A DNA stretch of 64,000 nt from Corallium rubrum (Eukaryota; Cnidaria; Anthozoa; Scleralcyonacea; Coralliidae), in NCBI GenBank assembly GCA_964035015.1, contig OZ035998.1, positions 20,051,327-20,115,326 of the forward strand, read 5' to 3'. The position numbers and the translations under genes are program-made. Shown in pieces: positions 1-11,395 of the stretch (its first letter is position 1; each line of letters opens with the position of its first letter). Under the pieces are notes generated by a model. It saw only the letters and a list, made by a program, of their open reading frames with translations, was not told the origin of the DNA and ran no database searches.

Positions 1-813
1 AGTTTCATTTCGAAATTCTCAAAAGCGAAGTTGTATTTTACGTGCGAAGTTTGGTTTGTATTTTGGAGCGCCGCCATTAAATTGACCGTGTTTGAGAAGA
101 ATGAGTTGAGGAATGAGGAGAACTTATCATGTCATAGACTCAACATAAACAAAAGATCATTGTTGTTGTCAACAAAAGGGTCATTGTTCTTATACCTCGA
201 CTCCTTCTTAAGCTCGGCCACTTTAATGGAGGCGTTCTAAAATACAAACTTCACTGCACCTAAAATATCACCTTTTCTTCAACGAATAACTACCATTACA
301 TCTTTAGGATTATGCAAAACATTGTCAACAATATTTTCACCAGAGAACCAGTTTAAGTTCAATTCACCGTTATCAGTAAATTAAGTAATAAATATACTAT
401 TAGCAACCGGACTGTGGGGAAATTACCATGCATGTTTACCAATAATTTTGGATATTCAAGTCATTTTAGCTGAGTAAATCAAAGAAAATAGAAAAAATTT
501 AAAAACAAACTAGGATGATCTTGTATCCGATTTACAGCATACTAATTACGACCCATTCTGTTTGTCTTTTTTTAGTGAAATATTAATGATATTTCAAAAA
601 ATATAATTCACTCATTAATAATTCATGAAAACATTCAAAAGAAATGAATGTTGCAAATCAGGTGTTGTCAATCGGATACAAATTTGTCCCGATTTAGGCC
701 TATATAAACTTTCCGATCGACTTTCTCAGCTTAAACAGCCATATAAGCTCGCGTTGTAAAATGCCCATGCAGTAAGTTGGCTATTTATAGTGTATTTATA
801 ACTTATTACATAC
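1..813. other. non-coding flank, no gene seen
   Basis: AT-rich sequence with only short ORFs that lack domain features or codon regularity. I see no recognisable gene, RNA or transposon end here. Confidence 0.5.
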
Positions 814-814
814 A

Positions 815-1335
815 TGCATATAAGCATTGTAGAACTATGTGGAACTATAGTTAATAGAAAATATACATGGTTTGGATACCCGGCAAACTTCAAAGCGGTT
901 AACAATCAAGCTACGATTCATATTGAAAGGTACATCTCAAACTCATTAATAATTCATGAGGAAAACACAAAGGAAATCAGTACCGTGTCTGTGGTTTGGA
1001 TATCGGAGGAAGAAATTACATAAATTAAGCAAACTTTCGCCTCGGTTTTCTCTTAAAATACTGATTTGTTTGAGATTATACATCATACACTCGGAGGAGT
1101 GTTTCGTTAGGAAATCCAAACACCTCGAAGTTTGTTCAAAAACCTCTCGGTGTTTGGATATCCTGATGAAACACTCCTCCTCGTGTATGATATTGGAACA
1201 GAAAACACAATATGTTCCGTGAACGTGCAAAAATCTCCATAAACCTGAACAAAAATATAAAACAATGACTTTTGTTGAGCTTCCAAACCATGTCTAGTTT
1301 CTATTATTAACTGTGGTAGAACATGTTTTTTTCAG
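815..1335. repeat. foldback (palindromic) MITE-like element
   Basis: The two halves are imperfect reverse complements. The segment with ATACATGGTTTGGATACC near 865-885 matches, inverted, the segment around 1280-1300. The centre near 1135 is flanked by mirrored GGAGGAGTGTTTC blocks (about 1095 and 1175). Overlapping ORFs on both strands translate to similar peptides only because of this symmetry. I infer a non-autonomous DNA transposon; terminal duplications were not resolved, so the limits are approximate. Confidence 0.55.
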
Positions 1336-2636
1336 TACGAGGGTAGCGCAGAGTACTACTGCTTTTAAAGGATTTTTAGAATTTTATAATCAATTTAAAA
1401 TGAAGTTACACTATACAAGTTTCTAACGTACTTTTTAAATTAATAATTTGGGAAATAATCATAATTCAGTAACTTGGCACACATGTTGTTACTCAAATGT
1501 TTTGTGTAGTTTTGTTGGAGTGGGCCGGATTATTTCTTACAACGTTCTTTTAATCTTATGATCCATTGCATTGTAAATAATATCGGTCACGTAACCCAAA
1601 CAAAACCCTTAATTCTAGTCAGTCATCAAATTCACAGCTTCCAATCCTGGTCAAAATTATCGGTACACGTTGCTGCTTTTAATGTTTGCAATGGTGTCCC
1701 AAGAACATTTGGCCATGATGATCTGAAAATTTCGATAGTTTTTTCAACACTGCCTACGCAGCGCGCTACTTTTATTGTAGTATTTTACTCTAGCTAACGC
1801 CAGACGATTTTACTCGTCAAGGGAAGAGCCCTGGTAGTCAAGGGGATAATAGAGATTTCTAAAAAGCTAACCATCCAGCTAACCAGGCTAGCTCACGAGA
1901 CCAAGGGCGTAGGAACCGGGGGGGCTAAGGGGCTGCAGCCCCCCCCCCCCAATATTTTAACTTGCTGATATTAGCCCCCCCCAATATTTTGCCCAACTAC
2001 GGTTTGAGATTAAATGAGTTAAAGAGATCGTTGGTAATAATTTATAAAAATAAAAAATAAATCCTCCTAACACCATAAAAATACGAATTTCTTTCGTACA
2101 GAACGGGAAATTCGTCATATGACCGTCATATGTATATTGAGTTAACTTGTTAAGTAAAAGTGAATTCCTGAATATTTATGTAGTCTGACTGTTTTTAACA
2201 CAGCACTTGAAAATGTCTGCATGTGATCCTTGCCTAGTTGCCTGGCAATTTAATTTTCCGGAAATTGCCTGCCAGGAATAGCCTAAAATGTGTTTCTTGG
2301 ACTTACAAATTTCAACATTTTCGGGGGGGGGGGGGGGCATGCCCCCAGACCCCCTAGGCGGATTTGTGGCAAAGCCGCGAATGCGCATTACACAAACTCA
2401 AGTAGCCTCCCCCAAAGTAACACTGCTTCCTACGCCCCTGCACGAGACCTACACATGTATGAATGAATAAAATGCTTGATGGAACTAAAGATAATGAGCG
2501 CAAGTGTGTCAGATTTTTATTAATTTCTCATCCAAATTTGAACCAAATTTGAATGGGTTTGTCCTTGGCCTATGATCGAGCATTCCACAAACTGTCCTAA
2601 AACGTGTGCAGTATTTTGTGAGATTTTCTGGCGACA
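1336..2636. other. intergenic DNA with G/C-tract repeat copies
   Basis: No gene seen. The stretch holds G- and C-runs around 1915-1985, part of a dispersed sequence also met near 32360, 32475 and 42260 (CCAGACGATTTTACTCGTC near 1800), and one copy of the G-rich family at about 2320-2415. Confidence 0.45.
2320..2415. repeat. dispersed G-rich repeat, copy 1
   Basis: A run of about 15 G is followed by GGCATGCCCCCAGACCCCCTAGGCGG. The same layout (G-run, CCCC-AGACCCCCTAGG or its complement, then an AT-rich stretch with TTTCCTGCATTTT) recurs near 25430-25640, 26325-26500, 35330-35480 and 40430-40570. It is a dispersed family of unknown class. Confidence 0.4.
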
Positions 2637-3163
<527 letters not shown>

Positions 3164-3364
3164 GTGAAAACATAATCTTCTGGCGGAGGTAACTACTTAT
3201 ATTTGGGTTGATTACAGTACAATAGTAAATCAATGGATTGTAATAACGTTGCAAGTAATAATGTTATTGCTTAGAACATGCGGTTGCATATACATTAGTA
3301 CGCTGTTGTTATTTTATTTTTCACGACTAATCTAGCGCCCAAACCAGGCTATAAAGTACGACCA

Positions 3365-3691
3365 TTACGGCAAAAAGAAATATATCTGAATAACCTCGGT
3401 AATATTGATCCTTGTTGGTACAGCTGTGGCCTCGGGCTTGATGGTGCTGTTCAGTGGACTACCGGTATGCGATGATGTGGAAGGACCGCTTGGAATAACA
3501 AATGGTCGAGATGTGCTCTTTGCCTGTTCAGTGGCGGTAGAAGTTGCTAACTTTTTAGCAACGGGGCCAGTGGTAGGCTGGCTGGAATCTCCAGGAGATT
3601 CAGGAGGTACATTTCTCGGAAAAACTTCATGGATTCTTTCAAATCTTTCTTCTACGTATTCACCATAGTCTTCAACCACTTCATACCTCAC
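3365..3691 (-). CDS. possible host exon or small gene, unknown product
   Basis: This open frame of 108 codons ends in a proper stop and has mixed, protein-like composition: a charged N-terminal helix (EDYGEYVEERFERIHEVF), then a Pro/Ser/Thr-rich tail. Just upstream on the minus strand lies a good splice-acceptor-like sequence (CTTGTTTTAG before the frame), so it may be a terminal exon of a host gene rather than start at the first Met. No domain recognised. It could also be chance. Confidence 0.3.
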   Translation of the reverse strand: MRYEVVEDYGEYVEERFERIHEVFPRNVPPESPGDSSQPTTGPVAKKLATSTATEQAKSTSRPFVIPSGPSTSSHTGSPLNSTIKPEATAVPTRINITEVIQIYFFLP

Positions 3692-3785
3692 TAAAACAAG
3701 ATGTCCGATTCATTAATTTAACATTAACGGTCGAATGCATTAACATAAAAAAATGCATTCAATTGCTCCTTCATCAAATCTTCTT

Positions 3786-4150
3786 AGGCCCTGTTTACAT
3801 GAAGCGGTTGAGTGTTCAAGTCAAATCTCGCATGTTGTTTCTCCTTGTTGTGTTTACATGAAGAAGATTGAACGTTTATGATCTGATCGAAACGGATGGC
3901 TGATGTCAATCCACGCAGTGGAGTGGATTGACTTGAGATTCAAGCAAGGATCGACTTGAATGTCTCCAATCTGATTCATGTAAACACGGTTTGACTTGAA
4001 AATGACTTGATACGCACGAGTGAAGTTGGTGCGTGTCGTGCTAAATGGCAGACATTGAGCGAAGCACAGAAAATAGTGTTCCAAAACCGAAAACAATGTT
4101 CCAAGCAGATCGGATTCTTCATGTAAACTGTAAACTGTAAACAATAAACA
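3786..4150. repeat. possible MITE with TTTACATGAAG termini
   Basis: CCCTGTTTACATGAAGCGG occurs at the left (about 3788) and its inverted counterpart CTTCATGTAAACTG near 4118-4132, with further copies of TTTACATGAAG inside (about 3850) and inverted near 3976. This matches a short inverted-repeat element; no TSD was resolved. Confidence 0.35.
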
Positions 4151-4429
4151 TGTGCCCGGATTGACGTTTTTCGATATCCGATTGGACTGTCAATCATATT
4201 CCCAAGCTGGGTGGCAAATCCATATAAACAAAAGGATTACCATTATTTCGTCCACTAAACGTCAGTACTTTGAAGTTACCACCCAACATGTCACCTGAAA
4301 GAGCCCAATAGCTAGCTATTCACAAACTCTGTCTAACGCCAGACGATTCTATATACTCGTCAAGGGGAGAAGTCTCGGAAGGCCATCCGTGAAAGGGTTA
4401 ATCAGCCTTTCTGGCCTCCTTTGTGTGTC

Positions 4430-4611
4430 TTCACTTCACTTCACTTCACTTCACTTCACTTCACTTCACTTCACTTCACTTCACTTCACTTCACTTCACT
4501 TCACTTCACTTCACTTCACTTCACTTCACTTCACTTCACTTCACTTCACTTCACTTCACTTCACTTCACTTCACTTCACTTCACTTCACTTTACTTCACT
4601 TCACTTCATTT
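4430..4611. repeat. (TTCAC)n pentanucleotide microsatellite
   Basis: About 36 tandem copies of TTCAC with one ACTTTACT slip near the end. Because 5 is not a multiple of 3, all three frames stay open and give the same peptide repeat; these are not genes. Confidence 0.97.
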
Positions 4612-4820
4612 CAAAGGAATGTTTGCTTCATAGCAAGGCCAAAGTCTCATTTAGATGCATATAAAATAATATTTATATTTAAATATTATATATAGTCATT
4701 AATAAACATTAATATAATCATTGTTAACATAATTAATATCGCGCCGTCTGTCGTTTGCCGCAGGGCGCTTGTATACTACTACTAGTATATACTACTACTA
4801 CTAGTATATACTACTACTAT

Positions 4821-4826
4821 TATACA
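4821..4826 (+). repeat. Polinton-1 target site duplication, left copy (TATACA)
   Basis: TATACA directly abuts the AGTAGTATAGG terminus at 4827 and recurs at 24443-24448 immediately after the ...CCTATACTACT terminus. A 6-bp duplication is the known signature of Polinton/Maverick integrase. Confidence 0.92.
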
Positions 4827-6049
4827 AGTAGTATAGGATATGGGGGTACCAGCACAGTTTATTTGGCACCCTACGGCAGGGATACCTCTCCTCCCCGAGG
4901 CGTGGACGAGATTTTTGTCTATTCCCAGGGCTGTTTTAGAGCTAGCCACATGCATAACTTTTTTCAGAAGTGGTCCTATCGGCGGTTCCGCATTTTTGTG
5001 ATACTACCAGTCAACTATGAGTAATTTCGGTAGCATCACTTTTTAGCCGTCAGCTCGACCGCTGGTGGGACGCTTAACCGCTCCAAGGCGTGGACTATTC
5101 CCAGGGATGTTTTTAGTTGGCCACATGCACCACTTTTTTCCATGTGATATCAGGTACGGTGGAAAAGACCACAGCGACCAAGTCGTTTGGCGATGGTCCC
5201 GGGCTTATGCTAAGAAGGACGCCCCCTTACTTCTTGGAGTCACCAAGGTCAAGTCGTCCGTATGGTCATGTTACTGGTACCTCCGTCAGCCCCAGCCGTT
5301 GGCCCCAGTGGTTGGCCCTACTTGCCCCGTCAGCGCGACCACTGGAACCATGGCATAGAACCACGGCTTGGCTATACGGGTGGTTATAGTTAATGGGCCA
5401 GTTTATTTTGCCCCCAACTCGCCAGACCAGTCGGTTGCCGTCAGGAATCCAAAACCCAGGAATACCAATGACCCAACCTATATGAAATTATTTTTCCATG
5501 TAACATAGGGTTTAAATCAGGTACGGTGGAAAAGACAACAGCGACCAAGTCGTTTGGCGATGGTCCCGGGCTTATGCTAAGAAGGACGCCCCCTTACTTC
5601 TTGGAGTCACCAAGGTCAAGTCATCCGTATGGTCATTTACCTAGCACCACACAACAGCCCCGAACAGAGGCAACCTGGAGTCCAGGCGGCCACACCGAGC
5701 CGAAGGCGAGGTGTTGGGCCGCAATCATACCAGGAGTCACCAGTGTAAAGTCTATTGTGAGTCAGACAAAACCTCCCAACAAATGGACCAGTTTATTTTA
5801 CCCCCAACTCGCCAGACCAGTCGGTTGCCACCGATCTTCCAAAATATAAGTCTTCACAGAATCCAAGTCAGATCCTATTAAGTAGTCCGCAGACTTAAAG
5901 AAACCTCCTTTTGACTGTACAGAGAGAGATATGTCAAATGCCGGCGTTTTTAAAGCCATAAATTTCCATCCTATACTAGCATCAAGAGAAATTGCCGATT
6001 TCAGTCGGTTTAGGCACTAGCACCACCTTTTTTTTTACTCAGAAAACGC
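4827..6049 (+). repeat. Polinton-1 left terminal inverted repeat
   Basis: This 1223-bp arm is the reverse complement of 22538-24442 once the 682 bp of inserted MITE plus one TTAA are removed from the right arm. Spot comparison shows only scattered substitutions and one-base indels. The inner edge, AGAAAACGC at 6041-6049, mirrors the last codons of the polB gene. ORFs within it occur in mirror form in both arms and have no protein features. Confidence 0.95.
5151..5636 (+). repeat. direct subrepeats inside the left TIR (119 bp, two copies)
   Basis: 5151-5269 and 5518-5636 are near-identical direct repeats starting CAGGTACGGTGGAAAAGAC. A second pair, with CCCCCAACTCGCCAGACCAG, lies at about 5398-5441 and 5785-5830. 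Both pairs are mirrored in the right TIR. Subterminal direct repeats of this kind may bind the integrase or the terminal protein; that is inference. Confidence 0.85.
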
Positions 6050-6065
6050 AAGCCCCATGTTCACA

Positions 6066-7523
6066 CTACAGGACGTTTTTACTAAACAGATACCCAGCCA
6101 CAGCTGTTGAAACCAAGATAATCCCCAGCTCATTGTTTTTCTGTGTGACAGGTGCGTGTGGTTCCGTAGATGTATGGAAACCTATATGTGGGGAATTTTC
6201 CTTTGCTTGTGGTTCCGTAGATTTATGGAAACCTATGTTTGGAGAATTTTCCTTCTTGTCTGGTTCCTCATCTAATGTTTCCAGATGTGGTACATATTCC
6301 TGGTGTAGCTTCTTTGGTTGCCTATGGACAACCTGCTGCTGGTAGTTTACTTTAGAGTTAATACCAAATTTCATAGCATCAGACGCGTGTTTGAGTAAGT
6401 TGTTATATCCGATAATTTTTGTCTTCAGTATTGTGAGTGACCCTGGCACTAACCATGTGTCAGGACTTATGGCCAAGTTCTGGGTTACGTTAGTATCTGA
6501 TATTGATCTGTTCATATTCAGAATCCAAGTGCTAACAGAGTAGTTAACGGCGTCGTTTACGAGGACTCTGAATTCCTGTTGTGACTCCAGACTTCCGGCA
6601 CCCTTCTTAACGATACTTACCCTTGTTTTAGCTTGTGAGCCTAGCACTGCATAGACATAAGCCTCGATAGACTCGTTTAGATATTGGAGCCCTATCCTGG
6701 TAAAACCATCTGTCTTAAGTGGTATGAACCTTCTGTAGTGTGTTTTATAATCAGGGTTAAGTCTCCACATCCACTCCTTAAATGCGCGGTCATGATGCTG
6801 ACCAGAATGTGGGTTAATAAGGAACTTTTTCTCTCTAGGTATATTTGACATGTTGTCGATTACATCCTTACCAGCACCAAATTCCCTCATTAGGTCACTT
6901 TTCTTCTCCTTTATAAGACGCCTTAGTATACGTCGGGTAGTGAAGTACACATGGAAGCGCATAATAGATGTAATCACTGGATAAACATCATCGGAGAACT
7001 TTAGATGCTCAACCCCGACACCACAGCAGTACGTACTTAGGTAGACGGCAAAGATTAGCTGGTAGTAAGGTTCACCGTTATTCCACCATACTGCTATATC
7101 AGTCCTATTACCGGGACTTAGGACAGGTAACTTAGACATGAAGAAGTCGTGGTCATTAACATAAACCCTGAAATTGTTAAGGCTGTAGTCTATAACGTTC
7201 TCAGACAGGTATGTAAACTTTGAGAAGTCGTGTTTTCCCTCAATGTCCTTCTCCCAGTGTCTTTTTCCCTGAACCTTCTGCACGGTACCACCACCTAACC
7301 ATATTTTTGGGAACTTTGGTGGTGGCTTATCTATTGTGAGGTACTTGGTGTAGTTCTCACTGCTCTTGAATTCCCGGTCCTCGGTGTAGATGTACGTAGC
7401 ATCGACGCCGACGGGTCCGAAGAACACGCCAGGTTCTGTCTTACCAAAAACTGATTCAGTTATAAACTTGCTTTTGTCAGCATATGGGTACTTAGCGAAG
7501 AATCTACTTAGGGTCTTGTTCAT
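6066..7523 (-). CDS. Polinton protein of unknown function (485 aa, C-terminal TM)
   Basis: Last gene of the leftward block; its stop lies 17 bp inside the left TIR. The frame is open for 485 codons. I do not recognise the family. Visible features: a mixed globular N-terminal 400 residues, a two-fold 16-residue repeat around residues 430-462 (core ENSPxIGFHxSTEP), and a hydrophobic C-terminal segment (GIILVSTAVAGYLF) that should be a tail anchor. The start overlaps the upstream gene by 20 bp. A membrane-associated virion or accessory protein is possible, but not shown. Confidence 0.75.
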   Translation of the reverse strand: MNKTLSRFFAKYPYADKSKFITESVFGKTEPGVFFGPVGVDATYIYTEDREFKSSENYTKYLTIDKPPPKFPKIWLGGGTVQKVQGKRHWEKDIEGKHDFSKFTYLSENVIDYSLNNFRVYVNDHDFFMSKLPVLSPGNRTDIAVWWNNGEPYYQLIFAVYLSTYCCGVGVEHLKFSDDVYPVITSIMRFHVYFTTRRILRRLIKEKKSDLMREFGAGKDVIDNMSNIPREKKFLINPHSGQHHDRAFKEWMWRLNPDYKTHYRRFIPLKTDGFTRIGLQYLNESIEAYVYAVLGSQAKTRVSIVKKGAGSLESQQEFRVLVNDAVNYSVSTWILNMNRSISDTNVTQNLAISPDTWLVPGSLTILKTKIIGYNNLLKHASDAMKFGINSKVNYQQQVVHRQPKKLHQEYVPHLETLDEEPDKKENSPNIGFHKSTEPQAKENSPHIGFHTSTEPHAPVTQKNNELGIILVSTAVAGYLFSKNVL

Positions 7524-8055
7524 ATACCATAGGTTGTATACTATTCTCCACCAGTTTGGTCTTATGCTGGTATATGTGCTTACCAGTTATGGCGACACCT
7601 CCGAGTAACCCTATAAGGGGTATGTATGGGCTAACTACTGATATAATACTCTCAACATCTTTTCTCAGTATACCATTATTCTTAAGTTCATCTGTCAGCG
7701 CAACAGGATCTTCAATTGCGTCAAGACCACCAAGCATTGTTGAGAACTGACTTATTAGTAAATCTGTTAGGAACCCGTCTGCGTCCTTCTTCCTTTTAGC
7801 TTCATAAGCCTTGTAAATTTTGTCTAATGTCTTTTCACTACATTTTCTTATATGTCCGGACTTCTGGGTAATGTACCCATCATCAGATGCAGTTATAAGT
7901 TCCTCGCGCCTGGTGTCTATGCTAGGTTCCTCAGTGCTAACAGTTTTAGCAATACTCTCTTCCGCAACCTGTAGCTCATCAACTAGTTTTTCAATAGCCT
8001 CATCTTCAATAACAACTGGCTCATTTTTACTGCGCTTACCTTCCCTCTTTGGCAT
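7504..8055 (-). CDS. Polinton protein of unknown function (183 aa, one TM)
   Basis: A basic N-terminus (MPKREGKRSK) resembles a nuclear localisation signal. It is followed by an acidic, helical stretch rich in Glu (about residues 14-50), a Lys-rich region, and one hydrophobic segment near residues 145-160 (IPLIGLLGGVAITG). It lies 15 bp downstream of the ATPase gene and overlaps the 485-aa gene by 20 bp. No protease motif is visible. Function unknown. Confidence 0.7.
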   Translation of the reverse strand: MPKREGKRSKNEPVVIEDEAIEKLVDELQVAEESIAKTVSTEEPSIDTRREELITASDDGYITQKSGHIRKCSEKTLDKIYKAYEAKRKKDADGFLTDLLISQFSTMLGGLDAIEDPVALTDELKNNGILRKDVESIISVVSPYIPLIGLLGGVAITGKHIYQHKTKLVENSIQPMVYEQDPK

Positions 8056-8070
8056 ACATTAGGTTATGTT

Positions 8071-8667
8071 TCATTTAACTTCATAGGTCGGTGGCTGCGC
8101 ACTGAGTTTAATGTTAAGGTATTTACCAGTGGCAAGATGCGCAATGATAGACTTCTCCATTTCAGCGTCTGCTATATGTCCGAAGAACTCATCCCTCAAC
8201 ACCTTCATACTTCTCCTGTTATGTGTGCTGAAAAATAGCAGTCTAGTGGTATTGTCCCTTATACCAATCGCGACACTATTCAGCTTCTGAGTGAGAATGA
8301 ACAATGTGATATTATGATGCCTACCACTATATGATAAAAAAGCCAGCATGCCGTCGTTAAGATGTTGATCACCTGTGTTACTCATGTCATCAACTATTAC
8401 AGCAGTCTTAGATCCAGAGTACATTTTTACTACTGCCTCAATAACAGGGTCTAGTCTATCTGGACTTATGCTAAGTCCTATGACATCAGGGTCGCTATTA
8501 AGATATCCCCAGTCTAGGTATGTCATATTTATCCACAGTGTGGGACAGAGTATTATGATGAAGTCAAAATACTTCCCATACTCCACAGAAAGTATTTCGT
8601 TAAGCAATGTGTAAGTTTTACCACATCCAGATGGCCCAACTATCAGAATAGTCTCCGGCTGATCCAT
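8071..8667 (-). CDS. FtsK/HerA (A32)-type genome packaging ATPase
   Basis: The 198-aa protein has a clear Walker A motif (VGPSGCGKT, residues ~10-18) and Walker B (TAVIVDD, residues ~88-94). The FILTQKLNS segment further on fits sensor/strand 4. Polinton, adenovirus-type and poxvirus A32 packaging ATPases share this layout; the enzyme would drive DNA into preformed capsids. It sits 3 bp from the probable MCP gene, as expected of a morphogenesis cluster. Length is normal for the compact Polinton form. Confidence 0.92.
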   Translation of the reverse strand: MDQPETILIVGPSGCGKTYTLLNEILSVEYGKYFDFIIILCPTLWINMTYLDWGYLNSDPDVIGLSISPDRLDPVIEAVVKMYSGSKTAVIVDDMSNTGDQHLNDGMLAFLSYSGRHHNITLFILTQKLNSVAIGIRDNTTRLLFFSTHNRRSMKVLRDEFFGHIADAEMEKSIIAHLATGKYLNIKLSAQPPTYEVK

Positions 8668-8670
8668 ACA

Positions 8671-9906
8671 CTAATACTGAATAGACTGAAGCTGTCCATT
8701 AGCCAGGTTTATTAGCCCATCAGACAGAACGTACAGGTAGCAGGTACAGGCAGTGGTCCCAGCACTTTTATCAACCTCGATAAGTATTCCGTTTTGTGTG
8801 TCAGTCAGCTTTACACCCTGGCCCTGTACCCTCTTTAGCGCCGTTGTTGAAAAGTCACAGACCAAGGCGAACTTATCGTTGTAGAAATTGGCTTCACTAA
8901 CATTTCTGTCAGACTTGTCATCACATGGGAAGAACACCCGGCTAGCCTCATTAAAGAAATCGTACTTCTTCATCGACTGTGTGTACAGGAAATTTGGTTG
9001 GCCCTGGAAACTTATTTTGACACTCTCAATAGCTGGGTAGTAGAACGACTCACTTCCATCAGTGGTTCTTTTGAAGATCATTACGATGTTTCTTAGAGAC
9101 TTCCTTGGTAGGTTCACATTTTCATGGATTTTTGTAGTAGCAGCAGAAACTGGGAAGGTTTTAACCAGGGTGGCGTGACTGTAGTAGGAAGATTTCCCTC
9201 TGCTATAGATTCCCTCGGTCTCACTAGCCAGAATCTCATTCTCAACTGTCTCATACCTCAACTTTAGGTTATCCAGTTTAAAGCTACCTGGCACAGCCTT
9301 ACCACTACCACCAGGTAGTAACACATTACCCGGACTGTTAATTTTCAGTATAGTCTCGTGTGTATTCTGAAGCGCGTGGGGGTAGACAGCCCCATTTTCA
9401 GTAAGCCAGTCATCATCGATAGGAACTGTGAACCTGTCACCGTAGATGATATTCATGAGAACATCACCAGCAACACTGTTATCACCACTTGCATCCTGAC
9501 TCCTTAGCTTAGCAAGATTCACACTCCCACCAAGACCCTGATCAATTTTTCCAACCCGCTTTGACTTAGACCAAAGGTCCTCATAGCACCTGAGAACATG
9601 AGCCTCATTCAGATCTCTGTATTTTTCTCCATTGAACATATGGGTGATTTGTTTAAAAAGGGTGGACTTTAGATTGTTCTGATGGTATGACTCCTTATTA
9701 CCATTCTTAAGGCTGAAAGTAAGCATTCTACTGCCAGGGATTAACACATGATTAACCGGTAATGTCGATAGCTTTACATACAGGTCCTGACCAGAGGATA
9801 TATGTGTTGGGTTGAATGTCACATCGACTACTCTCCTAGTTCCTTTCTTACTACTGTCTGATCTCTTTAGTTTGTAGCTCGGATTGATTCTATCTTCCTG
9901 CAACAT
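8671..9906 (-). CDS. probable major capsid protein (double jelly-roll type)
   Basis: 411 aa, beta-strand-rich and without TM segments, between the packaging ATPase and the coiled-coil membrane protein. The N-terminal region (NHVLIPGSRMLTFSLK, residues ~52-67) followed by a short helix-strand unit with FNGEKYRD resembles the start of Polinton capsid proteins, and size and genomic position fit. Polintons are known to encode a double jelly-roll MCP and no other protein in this element fits better. The assignment is inference from layout and pattern; a structure model would decide it. Confidence 0.6.
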   Translation of the reverse strand: MLQEDRINPSYKLKRSDSSKKGTRRVVDVTFNPTHISSGQDLYVKLSTLPVNHVLIPGSRMLTFSLKNGNKESYHQNNLKSTLFKQITHMFNGEKYRDLNEAHVLRCYEDLWSKSKRVGKIDQGLGGSVNLAKLRSQDASGDNSVAGDVLMNIIYGDRFTVPIDDDWLTENGAVYPHALQNTHETILKINSPGNVLLPGGSGKAVPGSFKLDNLKLRYETVENEILASETEGIYSRGKSSYYSHATLVKTFPVSAATTKIHENVNLPRKSLRNIVMIFKRTTDGSESFYYPAIESVKISFQGQPNFLYTQSMKKYDFFNEASRVFFPCDDKSDRNVSEANFYNDKFALVCDFSTTALKRVQGQGVKLTDTQNGILIEVDKSAGTTACTCYLYVLSDGLINLANGQLQSIQY

Positions 9907-9921
9907 AGACTAAGTTATATT

Positions 9922-11388
9922 TTATTTACTTTTACCATACCTGTCATAAACCATCCACACAATCGCTATAACCAACACCCACAGATTGCTAGCCAACCAA
10001 GCCAACCCCATGGCACCATACTTTAGCAGAGCAACTATAAGGTTACCAACCGCCATGATAATAGGACCTAACACTGGGCCGAGTTTCTTTGTCAGATTCC
10101 TAAAGGCGTTATAGACCGACCGTCCGAATGACCCGACAGCGTTAGAACCCCTTTTAATATTGTGACGCAACCCTATGATCACAGTCGTCAGAATGCTAGC
10201 CAGGCCAACAGCAAGTGATGTGGCACCAAGCCAGTTCTCCTTCATCCACTCTTTGAATCTCTCTAGCCTGGATATGTCTTCCTCCTGCTGCTCCCTTGTC
10301 TCTTCCAATTGTCTCTGCTCTAACACAAGATCTTGAGCCTTTCTTAGTCCTTCTATTCTTTCTGCCAGTTCTCTGTTATCTTCATTTTCTGAAGTCATCT
10401 GTTCCTCCGTTTCAGCTGCTGCTTCATCAAAGTAGTTCGCTTGGAGCTGTAAGGCTCCCTGATCACCCACCCTTGAGTTTGGGCTCATGGCGGATGATGG
10501 GTTCAGTACACCTCTCATTTCACGGTTTTCTCTAGTAGTCAGTCCAGGTATATCTACGTAGTTATTAGAGTTGGCTTGTATATCAACCACTGGGTAGTCC
10601 TCTGGTTCAGTTTCTTCAAAAAAGACTTTCCTATACCCTATGTCTTTTCTGTAATCGCTAATTAGCTTTTTATACTGGCCAACAGCATTTTCCGACCCAA
10701 TAGCTGTCGAGTACTGTGGGACTTTTGTTTTACCACGTTTCATAATCTGTACTGCTCTGCCTGATAACCTTCCGCTTTTTAATTTAGGTCTAAACCATAA
10801 TGTATCTTCTCCGTCTTTTCGTTGAATAATAATTGATCTGTCCAGTATCTCCTGTGCTATCCGGTTTTTTGGGTTTAGGTTGACTTTGTTTTTAACTTGA
10901 ACTATTTTCGTCACAGCTACAACCCTTTCAAGTTGATTGCCAATATTAGCTTTATTCTTCGACTTAACGTTTTTAAGTCTTTCCATAACCTCATCGTACT
11001 TACTTTCGTTGAGTATGCTTTCATCATCACCAAGTGTCTCGTCAAGTACACTATATACCTCATCATTAATACGGGTGAAATTGCTCTGATCATCCTGTGG
11101 GTTATGGATGAATTCAACACCTGGTACTTCTATGGTGGAGCCATTAGCGTTTTTAATAGTAACCGTTTTACCATCATCTAAGTCTAAGAATGAATCATCA
11201 TACTCTAATCCTCTTCTGGCTATAAGATCTCTAACATATGTGATCCTCTCAGATTTGCCTGAACCATCATCATCCTGACTTAACAGGTTAGAGTATTCTA
11301 ACTCCAACTGGTCATCATCCATTTCATCATATCCAGGGTATCTGTTTTTCATTTCAAAGTCGTCAAATACGTCACCACCTTCAGCCAT
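9922..11388 (-). CDS. coiled-coil membrane protein of Polinton-1 (488 aa)
   Basis: An acidic N-terminal region (residues 1-60, many Asp/Glu) is followed by a Lys-rich middle. A long Glu/Gln/Arg coiled coil spans about residues 325-380, then three hydrophobic segments: WLGATSLAVGLASILTTVI (~387-405), a Gly/Ile-rich one (~440-460) and WLASNLWVLVIAIVWMVY (~463-481). The C-terminus is short and basic. Probably inserted in a membrane with a long cytoplasmic stalk. It lies between the integrase and the probable MCP. Family not recognised. Confidence 0.75.
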   Translation of the reverse strand: MAEGGDVFDDFEMKNRYPGYDEMDDDQLELEYSNLLSQDDDGSGKSERITYVRDLIARRGLEYDDSFLDLDDGKTVTIKNANGSTIEVPGVEFIHNPQDDQSNFTRINDEVYSVLDETLGDDESILNESKYDEVMERLKNVKSKNKANIGNQLERVVAVTKIVQVKNKVNLNPKNRIAQEILDRSIIIQRKDGEDTLWFRPKLKSGRLSGRAVQIMKRGKTKVPQYSTAIGSENAVGQYKKLISDYRKDIGYRKVFFEETEPEDYPVVDIQANSNNYVDIPGLTTRENREMRGVLNPSSAMSPNSRVGDQGALQLQANYFDEAAAETEEQMTSENEDNRELAERIEGLRKAQDLVLEQRQLEETREQQEEDISRLERFKEWMKENWLGATSLAVGLASILTTVIIGLRHNIKRGSNAVGSFGRSVYNAFRNLTKKLGPVLGPIIMAVGNLIVALLKYGAMGLAWLASNLWVLVIAIVWMVYDRYGKSK

Positions 11389-11395
11389 CTATACA

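Noticed and set aside
946..1230. Opposed ORFs with similar products
   Set aside because: Explained by the palindrome at 815-1335.
4389..4695. Three overlapping ORFs of Thr-Ser-Leu-His-Phe repeats
   Set aside because: All come from the (TTCAC)n array, which keeps every frame open.
5065..5849. ORFs in the left TIR, with mirror copies at 23879-24203
   Set aside because: Present in both TIR arms only because the arms are inverted copies. The frames cover the direct subrepeats, and there are no domains.
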